Shown here in pieces: positions 33,882-42,959 of a DNA stretch of 64,000 bases. Below the pieces are notes generated by a model. That model saw only the letters and a program-made list of their open reading frames with translations. It did not search any database and was not told the DNA's origin. Position 1 is the stretch's first letter. Every line of letters starts with the position of its first letter. The position numbers and the translations under genes are program-made. The stretch comes from Alphaproteobacteria bacterium 41-28 (GTDB taxonomy: Bacteria; Pseudomonadota; Alphaproteobacteria; UBA9655), in assembly GCA_001897795.1 (NCBI GenBank), contig MKUL01000017.1, positions 155,818 to 219,817 on the forward strand. The letters are read 5' to 3'.

Positions 33882-36179
33882 GTGTTTAGATGTTCTCTCT
33901 TTTTATCAGTTGTTTTGGGAGCAAGTTTGTTTGCAACGTTTGTATGGGCCCAGATAAATATTAGTTCGATCGATATAGAAGGGAATCGGCGTGTTGAGAC
34001 GCCTACCATCATGAGCTACCTCGATATCAAGCCGGGCCAGGTTGTAAGTGAAGACAAAATTGAAGAAATTCTCAAAAACCTTTTTGCAACGGGGCTTTTT
34101 GCTGATGTCGTGATTGAACAACATGGAGATCGTTTACTTATCAAGGTTGTTGAGAACAAAATCATCAACCGTATAGCTTTTGAAGGTAACGAGAGACTTA
34201 AAGACGACATCTTACTCCCTGAGATAGGATTAAAGCCGCGTGAAGTTTATACCCCAGCAAAGGTTCAAGAGGCAGCCCAAAAAATTCGTGATATGTATCG
34301 TCTGAGTGGTCGATATGGAGCAAAGGTTGAGCCGAAAATTGTGGAGCGAGAGCAAAATCGAGTTGATCTTATTTTTGAGATTAATGAGGGAAGCTTAACG
34401 CGTATTAATAAAATCATTTTCGTTGGTAATCATCGGTTTAGTTTATCTCGGCTTAAGTCTGTCATTTTAACCAGGGAATCTCGCTGGTATCGATTTTTTA
34501 GCTCTGATGATACTTACGATCCCGATCGACTTGCTTATGACAAAGAACTTTTGCGTAGGTACTATCACCATCACGGATATGCTGATTTTAAAGTAGATTC
34601 AGTTGTGGCGGAACTCGATCCGGATGCTCAAGAATTTTACATCACTTACACCCTTGATGAAGGCGCCAAATATTGCTTTGGAGAAGTTAAATTAACAATT
34701 AACTTACCAAAGTTAAAACCGGACGGTCTGAAAGAACTGATTACTTTGGAAAAAGGGGAAGACTTTGACAGCAAAGAGATCGAAAGAGTTGTTGATAAAC
34801 TGAATATGGCTATTGGAGAGAGGGGATTTGCCTTTGTGGAAATCGAACCCAAACTTAAGCGGCATCCTGAAACACTAACAATCGATGTTGATTTTGTGGT
34901 CAAAGAAGGCCGATCTGTCTACATCAATCGTATTGATATCGTTGGAAATGACCGAACAGATGATGATGTTATTCGTCGAGAAATTCGCCTATGTGAGGGG
35001 GATCCCTATAACAGCGTATTAATTAAACGATCAGAACAGCGAATTGAAAATTTGGATTTTTTTAAAAAGGTTGAAATTAAACGAGAAGAAACAGCAGCTC
35101 CTGATAAAATCGACCTAAAAGTTGAAGTTGAGGACAAGCCCACAGGATCTTTTCAATTTTCTGCAGGGTATTCGACAACGGATGGTCCTCTAGGAAGCGT
35201 TACAATGAACGAGCGAAATCTGATGGGGAGAGGGTACGATCTTTATTCAAGTGCTATGGTCTCTAAAAGGGCTATGGATTTTCATACAGGCGTTACAGAT
35301 CCTTATTTTCTTGGAAAACCACTGGTGGGAGGGATAGATTTATTTCATTCCTCTCGTAAATATAACACAAAAAGTCAGGACCAGACGGGTTATCGCCAGA
35401 TGAAGACGGGAGGAACCTTCTCCTTAGGGTATGATCTGACTGAATATTTAGGGCAATCTTTCAGCTACACAGTACGCCGAGATTTCATTGATGATATCAG
35501 AAAAAAAGCTTCTCCCTTTTTGCGTGCGCAACGAGGAACGTGGTTTGTATCTTCCGTGGGACACGGCTTATTTTATGATAAAAGAGATAGTAGTATTGAT
35601 CCCACTCAAGGTTACTTTGCGGGGCTTACAAATGAAATTGCAGGCCTTGGAGGGAATGTTCGGTTTTTCAAGAACAGCGTGAAGGCTGGCTTTTACGTTC
35701 CTTTTGATGAAGAGCACAAGTGGGTCCTGGGTACAAAAGGTGCTGGAGGGGCCATGACCGCCATCGGAAGTAAGAAAACCCGTGTTGTCGACCGTTTTGA
35801 ACTAGGTGGGGACACTTTCCGAGGTTTCACAGATTCAGGTATTGGACCTCGCGATATCCATACGAAAGATGCGTTGGGCGGTCTCCTCTTTTACAAAGGG
35901 ACTGTCGAGCTTGCTGTTCCCTTAGGCCTTCCGGACGAACTTGGAATTCGAGGGAGTATTTTTACTGACTTTGGAAGCGTATGGCATTCAAGTAATAAGT
36001 CTCGTCCACCAGATATAATCCGTAGCAATAACATGAGATTTCGAGCCAGTGCTGGTTTAGGAGTTACCTGGCGATCACCCTTCGGTCCCATTGGGGTGAC
36101 CTTCGCAAAACCCTATGTGTATATAAAGCATGTTGATCGCAAGGAACTCTTCAGGCTCAACTTTGGAACAACTTTTTAA
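33882..36179 (+). CDS. bamA: Outer-membrane protein assembly factor BamA
   Basis: 765 residues starting at GTG 33882 (AAGGGG ribosome site). A signal peptide (LFLSVVLGASLFATFVWA) is followed by five POTRA domains up to about residue 420 and a C-terminal 16-strand barrel with the lid motif RGF (TFRGFTDSGIGPRD) and a terminal Phe (RLNFGTTF). BamA folds beta-barrel proteins into the outer membrane. Intact; ompH follows after a repeat element. Confidence 0.96.
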   Translation: MFRCSLFLSVVLGASLFATFVWAQINISSIDIEGNRRVETPTIMSYLDIKPGQVVSEDKIEEILKNLFATGLFADVVIEQHGDRLLIKVVENKIINRIAFEGNERLKDDILLPEIGLKPREVYTPAKVQEAAQKIRDMYRLSGRYGAKVEPKIVEREQNRVDLIFEINEGSLTRINKIIFVGNHRFSLSRLKSVILTRESRWYRFFSSDDTYDPDRLAYDKELLRRYYHHHGYADFKVDSVVAELDPDAQEFYITYTLDEGAKYCFGEVKLTINLPKLKPDGLKELITLEKGEDFDSKEIERVVDKLNMAIGERGFAFVEIEPKLKRHPETLTIDVDFVVKEGRSVYINRIDIVGNDRTDDDVIRREIRLCEGDPYNSVLIKRSEQRIENLDFFKKVEIKREETAAPDKIDLKVEVEDKPTGSFQFSAGYSTTDGPLGSVTMNERNLMGRGYDLYSSAMVSKRAMDFHTGVTDPYFLGKPLVGGIDLFHSSRKYNTKSQDQTGYRQMKTGGTFSLGYDLTEYLGQSFSYTVRRDFIDDIRKKASPFLRAQRGTWFVSSVGHGLFYDKRDSSIDPTQGYFAGLTNEIAGLGGNVRFFKNSVKAGFYVPFDEEHKWVLGTKGAGGAMTAIGSKKTRVVDRFELGGDTFRGFTDSGIGPRDIHTKDALGGLLFYKGTVELAVPLGLPDELGIRGSIFTDFGSVWHSSNKSRPPDIIRSNNMRFRASAGLGVTWRSPFGPIGVTFAKPYVYIKHVDRKELFRLNFGTTF

Positions 36180-36272
36180 AGAGACAACGTAGGGTTTTAT
36201 AGGACAACTCTACTATAAGGTTAGCTTTGAAAGATCATTTGTATATGCTGCAGTGTAAGTGTTTTCATTTTT

Positions 36273-36448
36273 AGATCCTCGGCCAAGAAATTGCTAATGT
36301 TTTCCTTTGGAAAACAAAGCATTTCTTGCCAAGGATGACACGTCGTGTAATTCGCCTCTGGTGTCATCCTTGGCAAGAAAAGGTTGATTTTTCGAAGAAA
36401 AAACTTACCTTTTCTTGGCCGAGGATCTAAAGATAGTTCTATCACGAC
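36273..36448. repeat. Palindromic element, family GTGTCATCC, copy E
   Basis: Same arrangement as copy C but without the CCCCCGC insert: AGATCCTCGG..CCAAGGATGACAC, then GTGTCATCCTTGG..CCGAGGATCT, right edge AAAGATAGTTCTATCACGAC. It separates bamA from ompH, genes that are usually adjacent. Confidence 0.87.
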
Positions 36449-36551
36449 ATAGTCCTATCACGACCTTTTCACACTGCGTCATATATAAAACATGTTGACC
36501 ATAGAAAGATATTTAGGTTTAACTTGGGAAAACTTTTTTAAGGAGAACAAA

Positions 36552-37136
36552 ATGAAGAAAACTTTATTACTATCTTTCTTGGCTTCTGCAGTAGCGATGG
36601 CTTCTGCAAAAGCTGAAACTCTACCCTCACCAATCATTGGTGTTGTGGAACAAGCGACATTGGACAACTCGGCAGCTTTTAAGTCCATTATTGACCAAAT
36701 AGAAAAGAAGCGAGCTGAAGTTCAAAAAGAAATGACAACTATCGAAAATGATCTTAAAGCTCAAGATAAACAACTTACTGAAGAGCAGAAAAAACTTTCT
36801 GAAAAAGACTTTGCGGTAAAGCGAGCAGCCTTTGAAAAGCGTGTGCATGATGCCCAGGAAAAGATCGAAATCAGAAGAGCTCAAATGGAACTTGCTGTTG
36901 AAGAAGCTAAAAAGAAAGTGTATGAGGCGTTCTTAAAAGTTGCTGAGGAAGTGAAAAAAGAGACCGGGGCGACTCTCCTTATGTACAAAGAAACAATTAT
37001 TACAGCAGACAAAAGTGTTGATTTGACCAATCAAGTCAAGACAAAACTTGATCAAGCTTTGCCAACTGTTACTGTCGTTTATAAATCCGAAGCGGAAGTT
37101 AAAAAACAACTGATGCAACAACAGCCACAGCAGTAA
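36552..37136 (+). CDS. skp: OmpH/Skp-family periplasmic chaperone
   Basis: 194 residues from ATG 36552 (AAGGAG at good spacing). A signal peptide (KTLLLSFLASAVAMASAKA) precedes a coiled-coil core of Lys/Glu-rich helices (KRAEVQKEMTTIENDLKAQD, KRVHDAQEKIEIRRAQM) and the Skp-type ending. It holds unfolded outer-membrane proteins for BamA. Position between bamA and lpxD is canonical. An in-frame ATG at 36492 would add 20 residues before the signal peptide and lacks a ribosome site. Confidence 0.9.
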   Translation: MKKTLLLSFLASAVAMASAKAETLPSPIIGVVEQATLDNSAAFKSIIDQIEKKRAEVQKEMTTIENDLKAQDKQLTEEQKKLSEKDFAVKRAAFEKRVHDAQEKIEIRRAQMELAVEEAKKKVYEAFLKVAEEVKKETGATLLMYKETIITADKSVDLTNQVKTKLDQALPTVTVVYKSEAEVKKQLMQQQPQQ

Positions 37137-37146
37137 AGAGTGTTTA

Positions 37147-37246
37147 GAAATTAGGAATTAGAAATTAGAAAAAATTTTTTTATGGGAAGATTTCTGTATA
37201 AATTTTTGATACTAATAACTAACAACTAACAACTAATAACTAATGA
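37147..37246. repeat. Low-complexity direct repeats before lpxD
   Basis: Tandem AATTAG-type units at about 37149-37172 and AACTAAC/AACTAAT units (four to five copies) at about 37210-37243. The two blocks are partly complementary (GAAATTAG with CTAATAAC), so they can form a loose hairpin between ompH and lpxD. Confidence 0.65.
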
Positions 37247-37253
37247 CAAAAAA

Positions 37254-38291
37254 ATGACTGACATACGGTTTTACAAGAAAAAAGGGCCTTTCACATTGGC
37301 TGAACTTGCAGCTTTTGGCCAATGTGAGGTAGGGCGTGGCGACCCTACATTGTTAATCACAGATGTAGCCCCCTTGGATGGAGCGGAAACTTTCTGTATT
37401 AGTCATTTTAGTAATGCAAAATATGTTGATACCTTAATACACACGAAGGCCTCAGCATGTGTTCTTGGGGCGCAGATGGTAGAAAAAGCTCCAAGTCATT
37501 TAGCTCTTTTAATTGCAAAATTTCCTTATCGTTCCTATGCTCTTATTGCTAATGCTTTCTACCCCAAAGAAAAAAAAGAGGGAGAAATTGCGCCCACCGC
37601 CGTTATCCATCCTACGGCAAAGCTTGGAAAGGGCGTTGTTATTGGCCCCATGGCAGTTATAGGAGCTCGTGTAGAGTTAGGAGATTATGTTGAAGTTGGT
37701 CCTCTTTCTGTGATTGGGGAGGGTGTTGTGGTTGAAGAGAACACCGTCATTGGAGATCATGTTTCTCTTTCACATGCTCTTGTTGGCAAGTATGTTCATA
37801 TTAAACCTGGGGCACGGGTCGGTCAAAGTGGCTTTGGTTTTTTCATGGATTCGGGCGATATGGGTGGGCATGTTCCTGTTCCCCAATTGGGGCGGGTTAT
37901 TATTCACGATTATGTTGAAATTGGAGCCAACACCACTGTTGATCGAGGAAGTGGGGCGGATACAGTCATTGGTCTTGGCACACGCATTGACAACTTAGTT
38001 CAAGTGGCCCATAACGTCCATTTTGGAAAGGGATGTGTGATGGTAGCTCAATCAGGTATTGCGGGAAGTACAAAATTTGGGGATTATGTTGCAGCCGGAG
38101 GGCAGGCAGGATTTGCGGATCACCTGAAAATTGGTACAGGAGCCCGAATTGGTGCACAATGTGGGATTATGCGCAACGTGGAGCCGCGGGAAGTTTTGGC
38201 AGGAAGTCCTGCAATGCCTTTAAAAGAACATTACCGTCAGGTCGCTGTTTTGAAAAGGTTAGCTGAAGAAAATCGGAAAAAGGTCAATTGA
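37254..38291 (+). CDS. lpxD: UDP-3-O-acylglucosamine N-acyltransferase LpxD
   Basis: 345 residues: a small N-terminal uridine-binding domain (FTLAELAAFGQCEVGRGD), then a left-handed beta-helix of hexapeptide repeats (IHPTAKLGKGVVIGPMAVIG) with the catalytic His in LVQVAHNVHFGKGCV and a C-terminal helix. It adds the N-linked acyl chain in lipid A synthesis, third step. Followed 12 bases later by fabZ. Confidence 0.96.
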   Translation: MTDIRFYKKKGPFTLAELAAFGQCEVGRGDPTLLITDVAPLDGAETFCISHFSNAKYVDTLIHTKASACVLGAQMVEKAPSHLALLIAKFPYRSYALIANAFYPKEKKEGEIAPTAVIHPTAKLGKGVVIGPMAVIGARVELGDYVEVGPLSVIGEGVVVEENTVIGDHVSLSHALVGKYVHIKPGARVGQSGFGFFMDSGDMGGHVPVPQLGRVIIHDYVEIGANTTVDRGSGADTVIGLGTRIDNLVQVAHNVHFGKGCVMVAQSGIAGSTKFGDYVAAGGQAGFADHLKIGTGARIGAQCGIMRNVEPREVLAGSPAMPLKEHYRQVAVLKRLAEENRKKVN

Positions 38292-38302
38292 GGTAAACAA
38301 TT

Positions 38303-38788
38303 ATGTCCGTAGCACATACTCAAACAGAACTCATGGAAAACAATAACCCATCTGAAATTAGCTTGGATCAAATTATGCGTCTTTTACCTCATAGGCCGCC
38401 GATGCTTATGGTGGAACGGCTTATTAACGTGATTTCAGGAGAAAGTGCAGTTGGAATTAAGACAATCTCTGATGAAGAATGGTACTTTCAAGGCCATTTT
38501 CCCCAAAAGCCGGTTATGCCAGGTGTTATGATTATTGAAGCCTTGGCGCAAACAGCCGCAACCCTTGCTATGCATTCCATAAATCTGTACGACAAAGAAC
38601 ATCTTGTTTACTTTATGGGCATTGATGAAGCTCGATTTCGTAAGATGGTTCTCCCTGGGAGTATTCTGCACCTTGAGGTGACAAGAACTCATCGACGGGG
38701 TAACGTGTGGCGATTCAAAGGAGTTGCCAAGGTCAACGGAGAAATTGTCGCTGAAGCTATCAAAACAGCTATGATTTCGGATAAATAA
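38303..38788 (+). CDS. fabZ: 3-hydroxyacyl-ACP dehydratase FabZ
   Basis: 161 residues of hot-dog fold: IMRLLPHRPPMLMVERLI, the active-site segment FQGHFPQKPVMPGVMIIEAL with catalytic His and, in the helix, Glu, then GIDEARFRKMVLPGS. It dehydrates 3-hydroxyacyl-ACPs in fatty acid synthesis and competes with LpxA/LpxD for substrate. Start ATG 38303; an internal ATG at residue 11 (MENNNPS) is also possible. Confidence 0.95.
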   Translation: MSVAHTQTELMENNNPSEISLDQIMRLLPHRPPMLMVERLINVISGESAVGIKTISDEEWYFQGHFPQKPVMPGVMIIEALAQTAATLAMHSINLYDKEHLVYFMGIDEARFRKMVLPGSILHLEVTRTHRRGNVWRFKGVAKVNGEIVAEAIKTAMISDK

Positions 38789-38810
38789 CTTTTTGAGAAA
38801 GTAGTTAATC

Positions 38811-39656
38811 ATGCCTATTCAAATTCACCCTACGGCGATTGTAGCTGAAGGGGCAATGCTTGCCGAAGGTGTTTCTATTGGTGCTTATAGCCTTATAGGT
38901 CCACATGTCATTTTAAAAGAAAATGTTAAGATTCATTCTCATGTTGTGATCGAGGAATATACAACTATTGGTGCTCGAACAGAAGTTTTTCCCTTTGCAG
39001 CTCTTGGGTTTGCTCCTCAAAATATTCATTATAAACAAGAACCTTCAACTCTCGAAATTGGTGAAGCTTGTACAATTCGAGAGCATGTCACCATACACCC
39101 TGGTACGAAAGAAGGGGGTATGAAAACAATACTGGGTCGTAACTGTTATATTATGATTGGAGCTCATATTGGGCATGATTGCCTTATTGGCAATTTTGTG
39201 ACAATGGCAAATAACGCAACTCTTGGAGGCCATGTAACAGTTGGAGATCACGTCTTTATTGGTGGACTTGCTGCTATTCATCAACGTGTTCGGATCGGAG
39301 CTTCGGCTATGATTTCTGGGACGGCGGGTGTGAATGAAGATGTGATTCCTTTTGGAACCGTTATGGCCATGAGAGGAAAACTTGGAGGCTTAAATATTAT
39401 CGGGATGAAGCGGCGGGGCTTTGAGCGGCAAGATATGCATAATCTTCGCAATGCTTATAAACTTTTGGCAAAAGATCAGGCGGGAACCTTTGAAGAGCGT
39501 CTTCAGAAAATAAAATCGATGTATGGGACTTGTCAGCCAGTTGAAGACCTTTTAGCCTTCATTGCAGAAGCACCTGAAAGACCCTTGTGTTTACCGACAG
39601 AAACTTGGGAATTTGAGATGGAAGAGGCTGAGGAGGGCTTACGCATTGTTGCCTAA
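38811..39656 (+). CDS. lpxA: UDP-N-acetylglucosamine acyltransferase LpxA
   Basis: 281 residues: hexapeptide beta-helix (IHPTAIVAEGAMLAEGVSIG), catalytic-region IGAHIGHDCLIGNFV with the conserved His, and a C-terminal helical domain with GMKRRGFERQDM. It starts lipid A synthesis by O-acylating UDP-GlcNAc. Its end overlaps the lpxI start. Confidence 0.96.
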   Translation: MPIQIHPTAIVAEGAMLAEGVSIGAYSLIGPHVILKENVKIHSHVVIEEYTTIGARTEVFPFAALGFAPQNIHYKQEPSTLEIGEACTIREHVTIHPGTKEGGMKTILGRNCYIMIGAHIGHDCLIGNFVTMANNATLGGHVTVGDHVFIGGLAAIHQRVRIGASAMISGTAGVNEDVIPFGTVMAMRGKLGGLNIIGMKRRGFERQDMHNLRNAYKLLAKDQAGTFEERLQKIKSMYGTCQPVEDLLAFIAEAPERPLCLPTETWEFEMEEAEEGLRIVA

Positions 39657-40491
39657 ACCAACTCCAATAGCCCTATTTGCAGGGAGAGGAGACCTCCCTC
39701 GCTCTCTTATCAATGTTTTTCAGAGTCAAAAAAGACCATTTATTGTAATGGCTTTTAGAGGCCAAACAGAAGAAAAGCTCGTTGAGGGTATTCCTCATAT
39801 CTGGCTTTATTTTGGCGAAGTTGGAAAAGCCATACGGTATATGGAAGAAAATCATATTCGAGAGATTGTTATGGCTGGGGCTATTTCTCGGCCTGCCATG
39901 AGCGAAGTTCGCCCTGATTGGGAAGGAATAAAGTGGCTCACAAAAATTGGTCCTCATGCTTTGGGGGATGATAATCTTTTGAAACGTGTGATTAAGATGA
40001 TTGAAGAACGTGGTTACCAAGTTGTGGGACCAGATGATATCTTGGTTGATCTTTTGGCACCAGAAGGAATTCTCACCCCCCTTGAACCTGATAATCAGGC
40101 TTGGTGTGACATTGGGAGGGGAGTTGAAGTCCTTTCAGCTTTAAGCCCGGCGGATGTCGGGCAAGCTGTTGTCGTTCAGGAAGGACTCGTCCTTGGCATT
40201 GAAGCCATTGAGGGGACAGATGCCTTGATTGCGCGTGCAGGAGCCTTGCAACGTTCGGGTTTGGGAGGAATTTTAATTAAGATAGCTAAGCGCCAGCAAG
40301 AGCAGCGGGTCGATCTTCCTGTTATTGGAGAGGAAACGGTTCGTAAGGCAGCGAAAGCTGGGCTGAGAGGAATTGCCGTAGAAGCAGGTCGGACTCTCAC
40401 TTTAAATCGTGAAGAAATGTTAAAGTTGGCGAATGAGAAAAGTTTGTTTGTTCTTGGGCTAGCGAGCGCCCGATGTCACGTATCCCTTTAA
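39646..40491 (+). CDS. lpxI: UDP-2,3-diacylglucosamine pyrophosphatase LpxI
   Basis: About 281 residues from TTG 39646, chosen because AGGAGG lies nine bases upstream and the protein then begins as LpxI usually does (PTPIALFAGRGDLPRSLINV). Later motifs include MAGAISRPAMSEVRPDW, LVDLLAPEGILTP and a C-terminal DLPVIGEETVRKAAKAGLRG with AVEAGRTL. LpxI replaces LpxH in alphaproteobacteria and makes lipid X. It overlaps lpxA by 11 bases and lpxB by 19, so the three are translationally coupled. Confidence 0.92.
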   Translation: MLPKPTPIALFAGRGDLPRSLINVFQSQKRPFIVMAFRGQTEEKLVEGIPHIWLYFGEVGKAIRYMEENHIREIVMAGAISRPAMSEVRPDWEGIKWLTKIGPHALGDDNLLKRVIKMIEERGYQVVGPDDILVDLLAPEGILTPLEPDNQAWCDIGRGVEVLSALSPADVGQAVVVQEGLVLGIEAIEGTDALIARAGALQRSGLGGILIKIAKRQQEQRVDLPVIGEETVRKAAKAGLRGIAVEAGRTLTLNREEMLKLANEKSLFVLGLASARCHVSL

Positions 40492-41669
40492 TATTCTTGG
40501 TTGCAGGGGAAGCTTCTGGTGATCGGCTAGGGGCTGATCTTATGGTTTCATTGAACAGAATCCAAGATGTTCGGTTTGCGGGTATTGGTGGGGAAGCCAT
40601 GGCTGCTCAGGGTCTTCAGAGTTTATTTCCAATGCAAGACCTTTCCGTTATTGGGGTTTGGGGAATATTGCGTAATTTCTTTCATCTCTGGGGACGTTTA
40701 GGCTTTACAGTTAAAACCATTAAAACCCTAAAGCCAGACGTGGTTATCACTATTGATGCACCAGAGTTTAGTTTTCGCGTGATGAAGCGTCTTCACAAGT
40801 TAGCTCAGAGACCACGGCTTATTCATTATGTAGCTCCCACCGTATGGGCATGGCGGCCGGGGCGAGCCTACATGATATCCCAGTTTTTAGATCAGCTCTT
40901 ATGTCTTTATCCCTTTGAGCCTCCTTATTTCGAAAAGCATGGCCTTAAAACAACTTTTGTGGGGCATCCTGTAGCAGCTTCCCTACCCGTCATTGCGAGC
41001 GGAGCGGAGCAATCTAGGAAAACGATAAACAAACGAGATCCAAATCTGCTGTGTGTTCTTCCCGGAAGTCGGCGCTCTGAGGTGGAAACGCTATTGCCTA
41101 TTTTTAAGCAAACCGTTGAGTTTTTAAAAAAGGATATTCCTGAATTGAAGGTTGTCATTCCAACCGTGCCTTCAGTGGAATTATTGGTTCGTCAGGCCGT
41201 TCGGGATTGGTCCATTGATGTTGAAATTGTTCTGGGAGAGAAGGCAAGAGATACAGCTTTTCAAAAGGCCTCTGCGGCTTTAGCTGCTTCTGGAACGGTC
41301 GCCTTGCAACTATCAGCAGCGGGCCTCCCCTTCATCATTGCTTATAAATTAAATAAAATAAATGAATGGATCGCAAAAGCTCTTATTAAGACACCATGGG
41401 CCTGCATGGTTAATATTTTATTGGCATTTCAAAAGCTTGGTCCAAATTTTGTTTTAACGCGCCAAGCTAAACACTTAGTTCCAAGACCTTGGATACCTGA
41501 GTTCATTCAAGAAGAATGTACACCAGAAAGATTAGCTCCAGCTCTTCTTACCCTTTTAAAGGACGAATCCGTAAGGACGCGTCAGGTTGCAGGAATGAAA
41601 GAAGCCATCTCCCTTCTCAGAGCTCCTCCTGATACTGCAGCAAAGATTGTGTTGGGGAAAATTGCTTAG
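40473..41669 (+). CDS. lpxB: Lipid A disaccharide synthase LpxB with an embedded palindrome
   Basis: 398 residues: FLVAGEASGDRLGADLM, VVITIDAPEFSFRVMKRLHK, VAPTVWAWRPGRA and CVLPGSRRSEVETLLP identify LpxB, which joins lipid X to UDP-diacylglucosamine. Between FVGHPVAASLPV and the LPGSR strand the protein reads IASGAEQSRKT. The DNA there (CATTGCGAGCGGAGCGGAGC at about 40991-41010, then AATC) is the arm of the intergenic GGATTGCTTCGG palindrome family, inserted in frame in a linker. The C-terminal 55 codons are imperfectly duplicated at 42928-43092. Confidence 0.95.
   Translation: MSRIPLIFLVAGEASGDRLGADLMVSLNRIQDVRFAGIGGEAMAAQGLQSLFPMQDLSVIGVWGILRNFFHLWGRLGFTVKTIKTLKPDVVITIDAPEFSFRVMKRLHKLAQRPRLIHYVAPTVWAWRPGRAYMISQFLDQLLCLYPFEPPYFEKHGLKTTFVGHPVAASLPVIASGAEQSRKTINKRDPNLLCVLPGSRRSEVETLLPIFKQTVEFLKKDIPELKVVIPTVPSVELLVRQAVRDWSIDVEIVLGEKARDTAFQKASAALAASGTVALQLSAAGLPFIIAYKLNKINEWIAKALIKTPWACMVNILLAFQKLGPNFVLTRQAKHLVPRPWIPEFIQEECTPERLAPALLTLLKDESVRTRQVAGMKEAISLLRAPPDTAAKIVLGKIA
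40990..41016. repeat. Palindromic-repeat fragment inside lpxB
   Basis: GTCATTGCGAGCGGAGCGGA followed by GCAATCT is nearly identical to the arm of the intergenic element at 6013-6034. It is read in frame as VIASGAEQS and breaks no conserved motif. Confidence 0.8.
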
Positions 41670-41697
41670 TAAAAATTTGTAAGTAGAGGCATTACTC

Positions 41698-42036
41698 ATG
41701 TTCGAGAATTTATATTTTAAAAATACGTTAAGATTTGTAGTGCTGGTTATCCTGTTTACCATCATAGGAGTCATGAAGGGGAGGGCAATGGATCAAGTAG
41801 AGGTTGATGATCCTGATAAACTATACCTACACAACGCTCTGTTTTTTTATAAAAATTCGATCGAGCTAGGAGAAGACGCAGAAGGTAAGTCCCTCGGCCA
41901 AAGTCAGTATTATATCGGCTTAGAGCATCTTAAAGAAAATGTTGAGAGAGCTTTGGAATGGTTCCAGAAAGCAGCCGATCACGGCAACACTGAAGCCGAA
42001 AATCTATTGAAGTTGTTAAAGAAGGTAAAAAATTAA
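41698..42036 (+). CDS. Small secreted Sel1-type repeat protein
   Basis: 112 residues: a signal peptide (FVVLVILFTIIGVMKGRA) followed by MDQVEVDDPDKLYLHNAL and a single Sel1-like unit (ALEWFQKAADHGNTEAENLL). Sel1 repeats are TPR-like protein-binding modules, often used by intracellular bacteria in host interaction. First of three adjacent related genes after lpxB. Confidence 0.7.
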   Translation: MFENLYFKNTLRFVVLVILFTIIGVMKGRAMDQVEVDDPDKLYLHNALFFYKNSIELGEDAEGKSLGQSQYYIGLEHLKENVERALEWFQKAADHGNTEAENLLKLLKKVKN

Positions 42037-42075
42037 TATTAGAATCATAAACTGTTAAAAAAGGAGAATATAAAA

Positions 42076-42285
42076 GTGCTTAAAACTATATTATTTAAAT
42101 ATAACCTAAGATTTTCATTCGTCATTATGTTGGTCTCTATGATAGGAGGTCGAGATGTGCGGTCGATGGAAGATGAAGTTGGGGAAGAAAGTCAAGCACG
42201 TCCTGGACGTAAAACTGAGGAAGAATGGCTTCATGATTCCGCTAAGCTATTTTCATCAAATTTTATTGCAAGTAAAAAAGGATAA
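42076..42285 (+). CDS. Truncated paralogue of the Sel1-type secreted proteins
   Basis: 69 residues from GTG 42076 (AAGGAG eight bases before). The signal peptide (FSFVIMLVSMIGGRDVRS) and following MEDEVGEESQARPGRKTEEE with WLHDSAKLF match the N-terminus of the next gene (EEGDSRPGKKIG, NKEWLDDANRKL). The protein then stops without any Sel1 repeat, so it is a shortened duplicate, possibly non-functional. Confidence 0.6.
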   Translation: MLKTILFKYNLRFSFVIMLVSMIGGRDVRSMEDEVGEESQARPGRKTEEEWLHDSAKLFSSNFIASKKG

Positions 42286-42332
42286 TAATAGCTGACCAGC
42301 TCTTATAATTTTTAAAAAAGGGAGGATAGAAA

Positions 42333-42959
42333 ATGATTAAAAATATTTTTTTTAAGAAGGGGTTAAAAGTTGCTTCAATCATGATTCTGGTTTCTATGAT
42401 AGGACTCCAGGAAGGATGGACTATGGAAGAAGGTGATTCCAGACCAGGGAAAAAAATAGGGCATAAAAAAAAGACGAATAAAGAATGGCTTGATGATGCC
42501 AACAGAAAGCTCTCCGATATCCAATTTTGGCTGGGCATGAAGAAGATTGAAAGAGGATACTATGTAGAAGCTCATTGGTGGTTAGAACAAGCCGCTAAGT
42601 ATGGGCATCTGAGGGCTCAATATAATGTTGGCATACTGTATCAAAATGGTTGGGGGGTTTCAGAAAGTCAGACTAACGCTTTAAACTGGTTTAAAAGCGC
42701 CAAAAAGGGTGGGCATCCTAAAGCACGGATGGGAGTTGCCAATGCCTATTATAATATGGGAATTGAATGCTATAAAAGCTGGCTTAGATGTTATAAAGGC
42801 GAAAATACTGCTGAGGTCTTAGAGTATTTTCAAAAAGCCTTAGATTGTTTTGAGCGAGCTAAAAAGAATGGCGATCAACAAGCTCAAGAAAAAATTGATG
42901 TACTATTAGGAATCAAAGTCAGAAAACCAATTGGCTCCAGCTTTCCTAAAACTTCTTAA
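42333..42959 (+). CDS. Secreted Sel1-repeat protein
   Basis: 208 residues: signal peptide (VASIMILVSMIGLQEGWT) and MEEGDSRPG, then Sel1 repeats such as AHWWLEQAAKYGHLRAQYNV, GWGVSESQTNALNWFKSAKK and EYFQKALDCFERAKKNGDQQ. The last dozen residues (VRKPIGSSFPKTS) are read out of frame from a duplicated piece of lpxB, so the original C-terminus has been replaced. Confidence 0.75.
   Translation: MIKNIFFKKGLKVASIMILVSMIGLQEGWTMEEGDSRPGKKIGHKKKTNKEWLDDANRKLSDIQFWLGMKKIERGYYVEAHWWLEQAAKYGHLRAQYNVGILYQNGWGVSESQTNALNWFKSAKKGGHPKARMGVANAYYNMGIECYKSWLRCYKGENTAEVLEYFQKALDCFERAKKNGDQQAQEKIDVLLGIKVRKPIGSSFPKTS

Noticed and set aside
39562..39646. LpxI start at ATG 39562
   Set aside because: It would overlap lpxA by 95 bases and add 28 residues unlike LpxI; the TTG at 39646 has AGGAGG at proper spacing.
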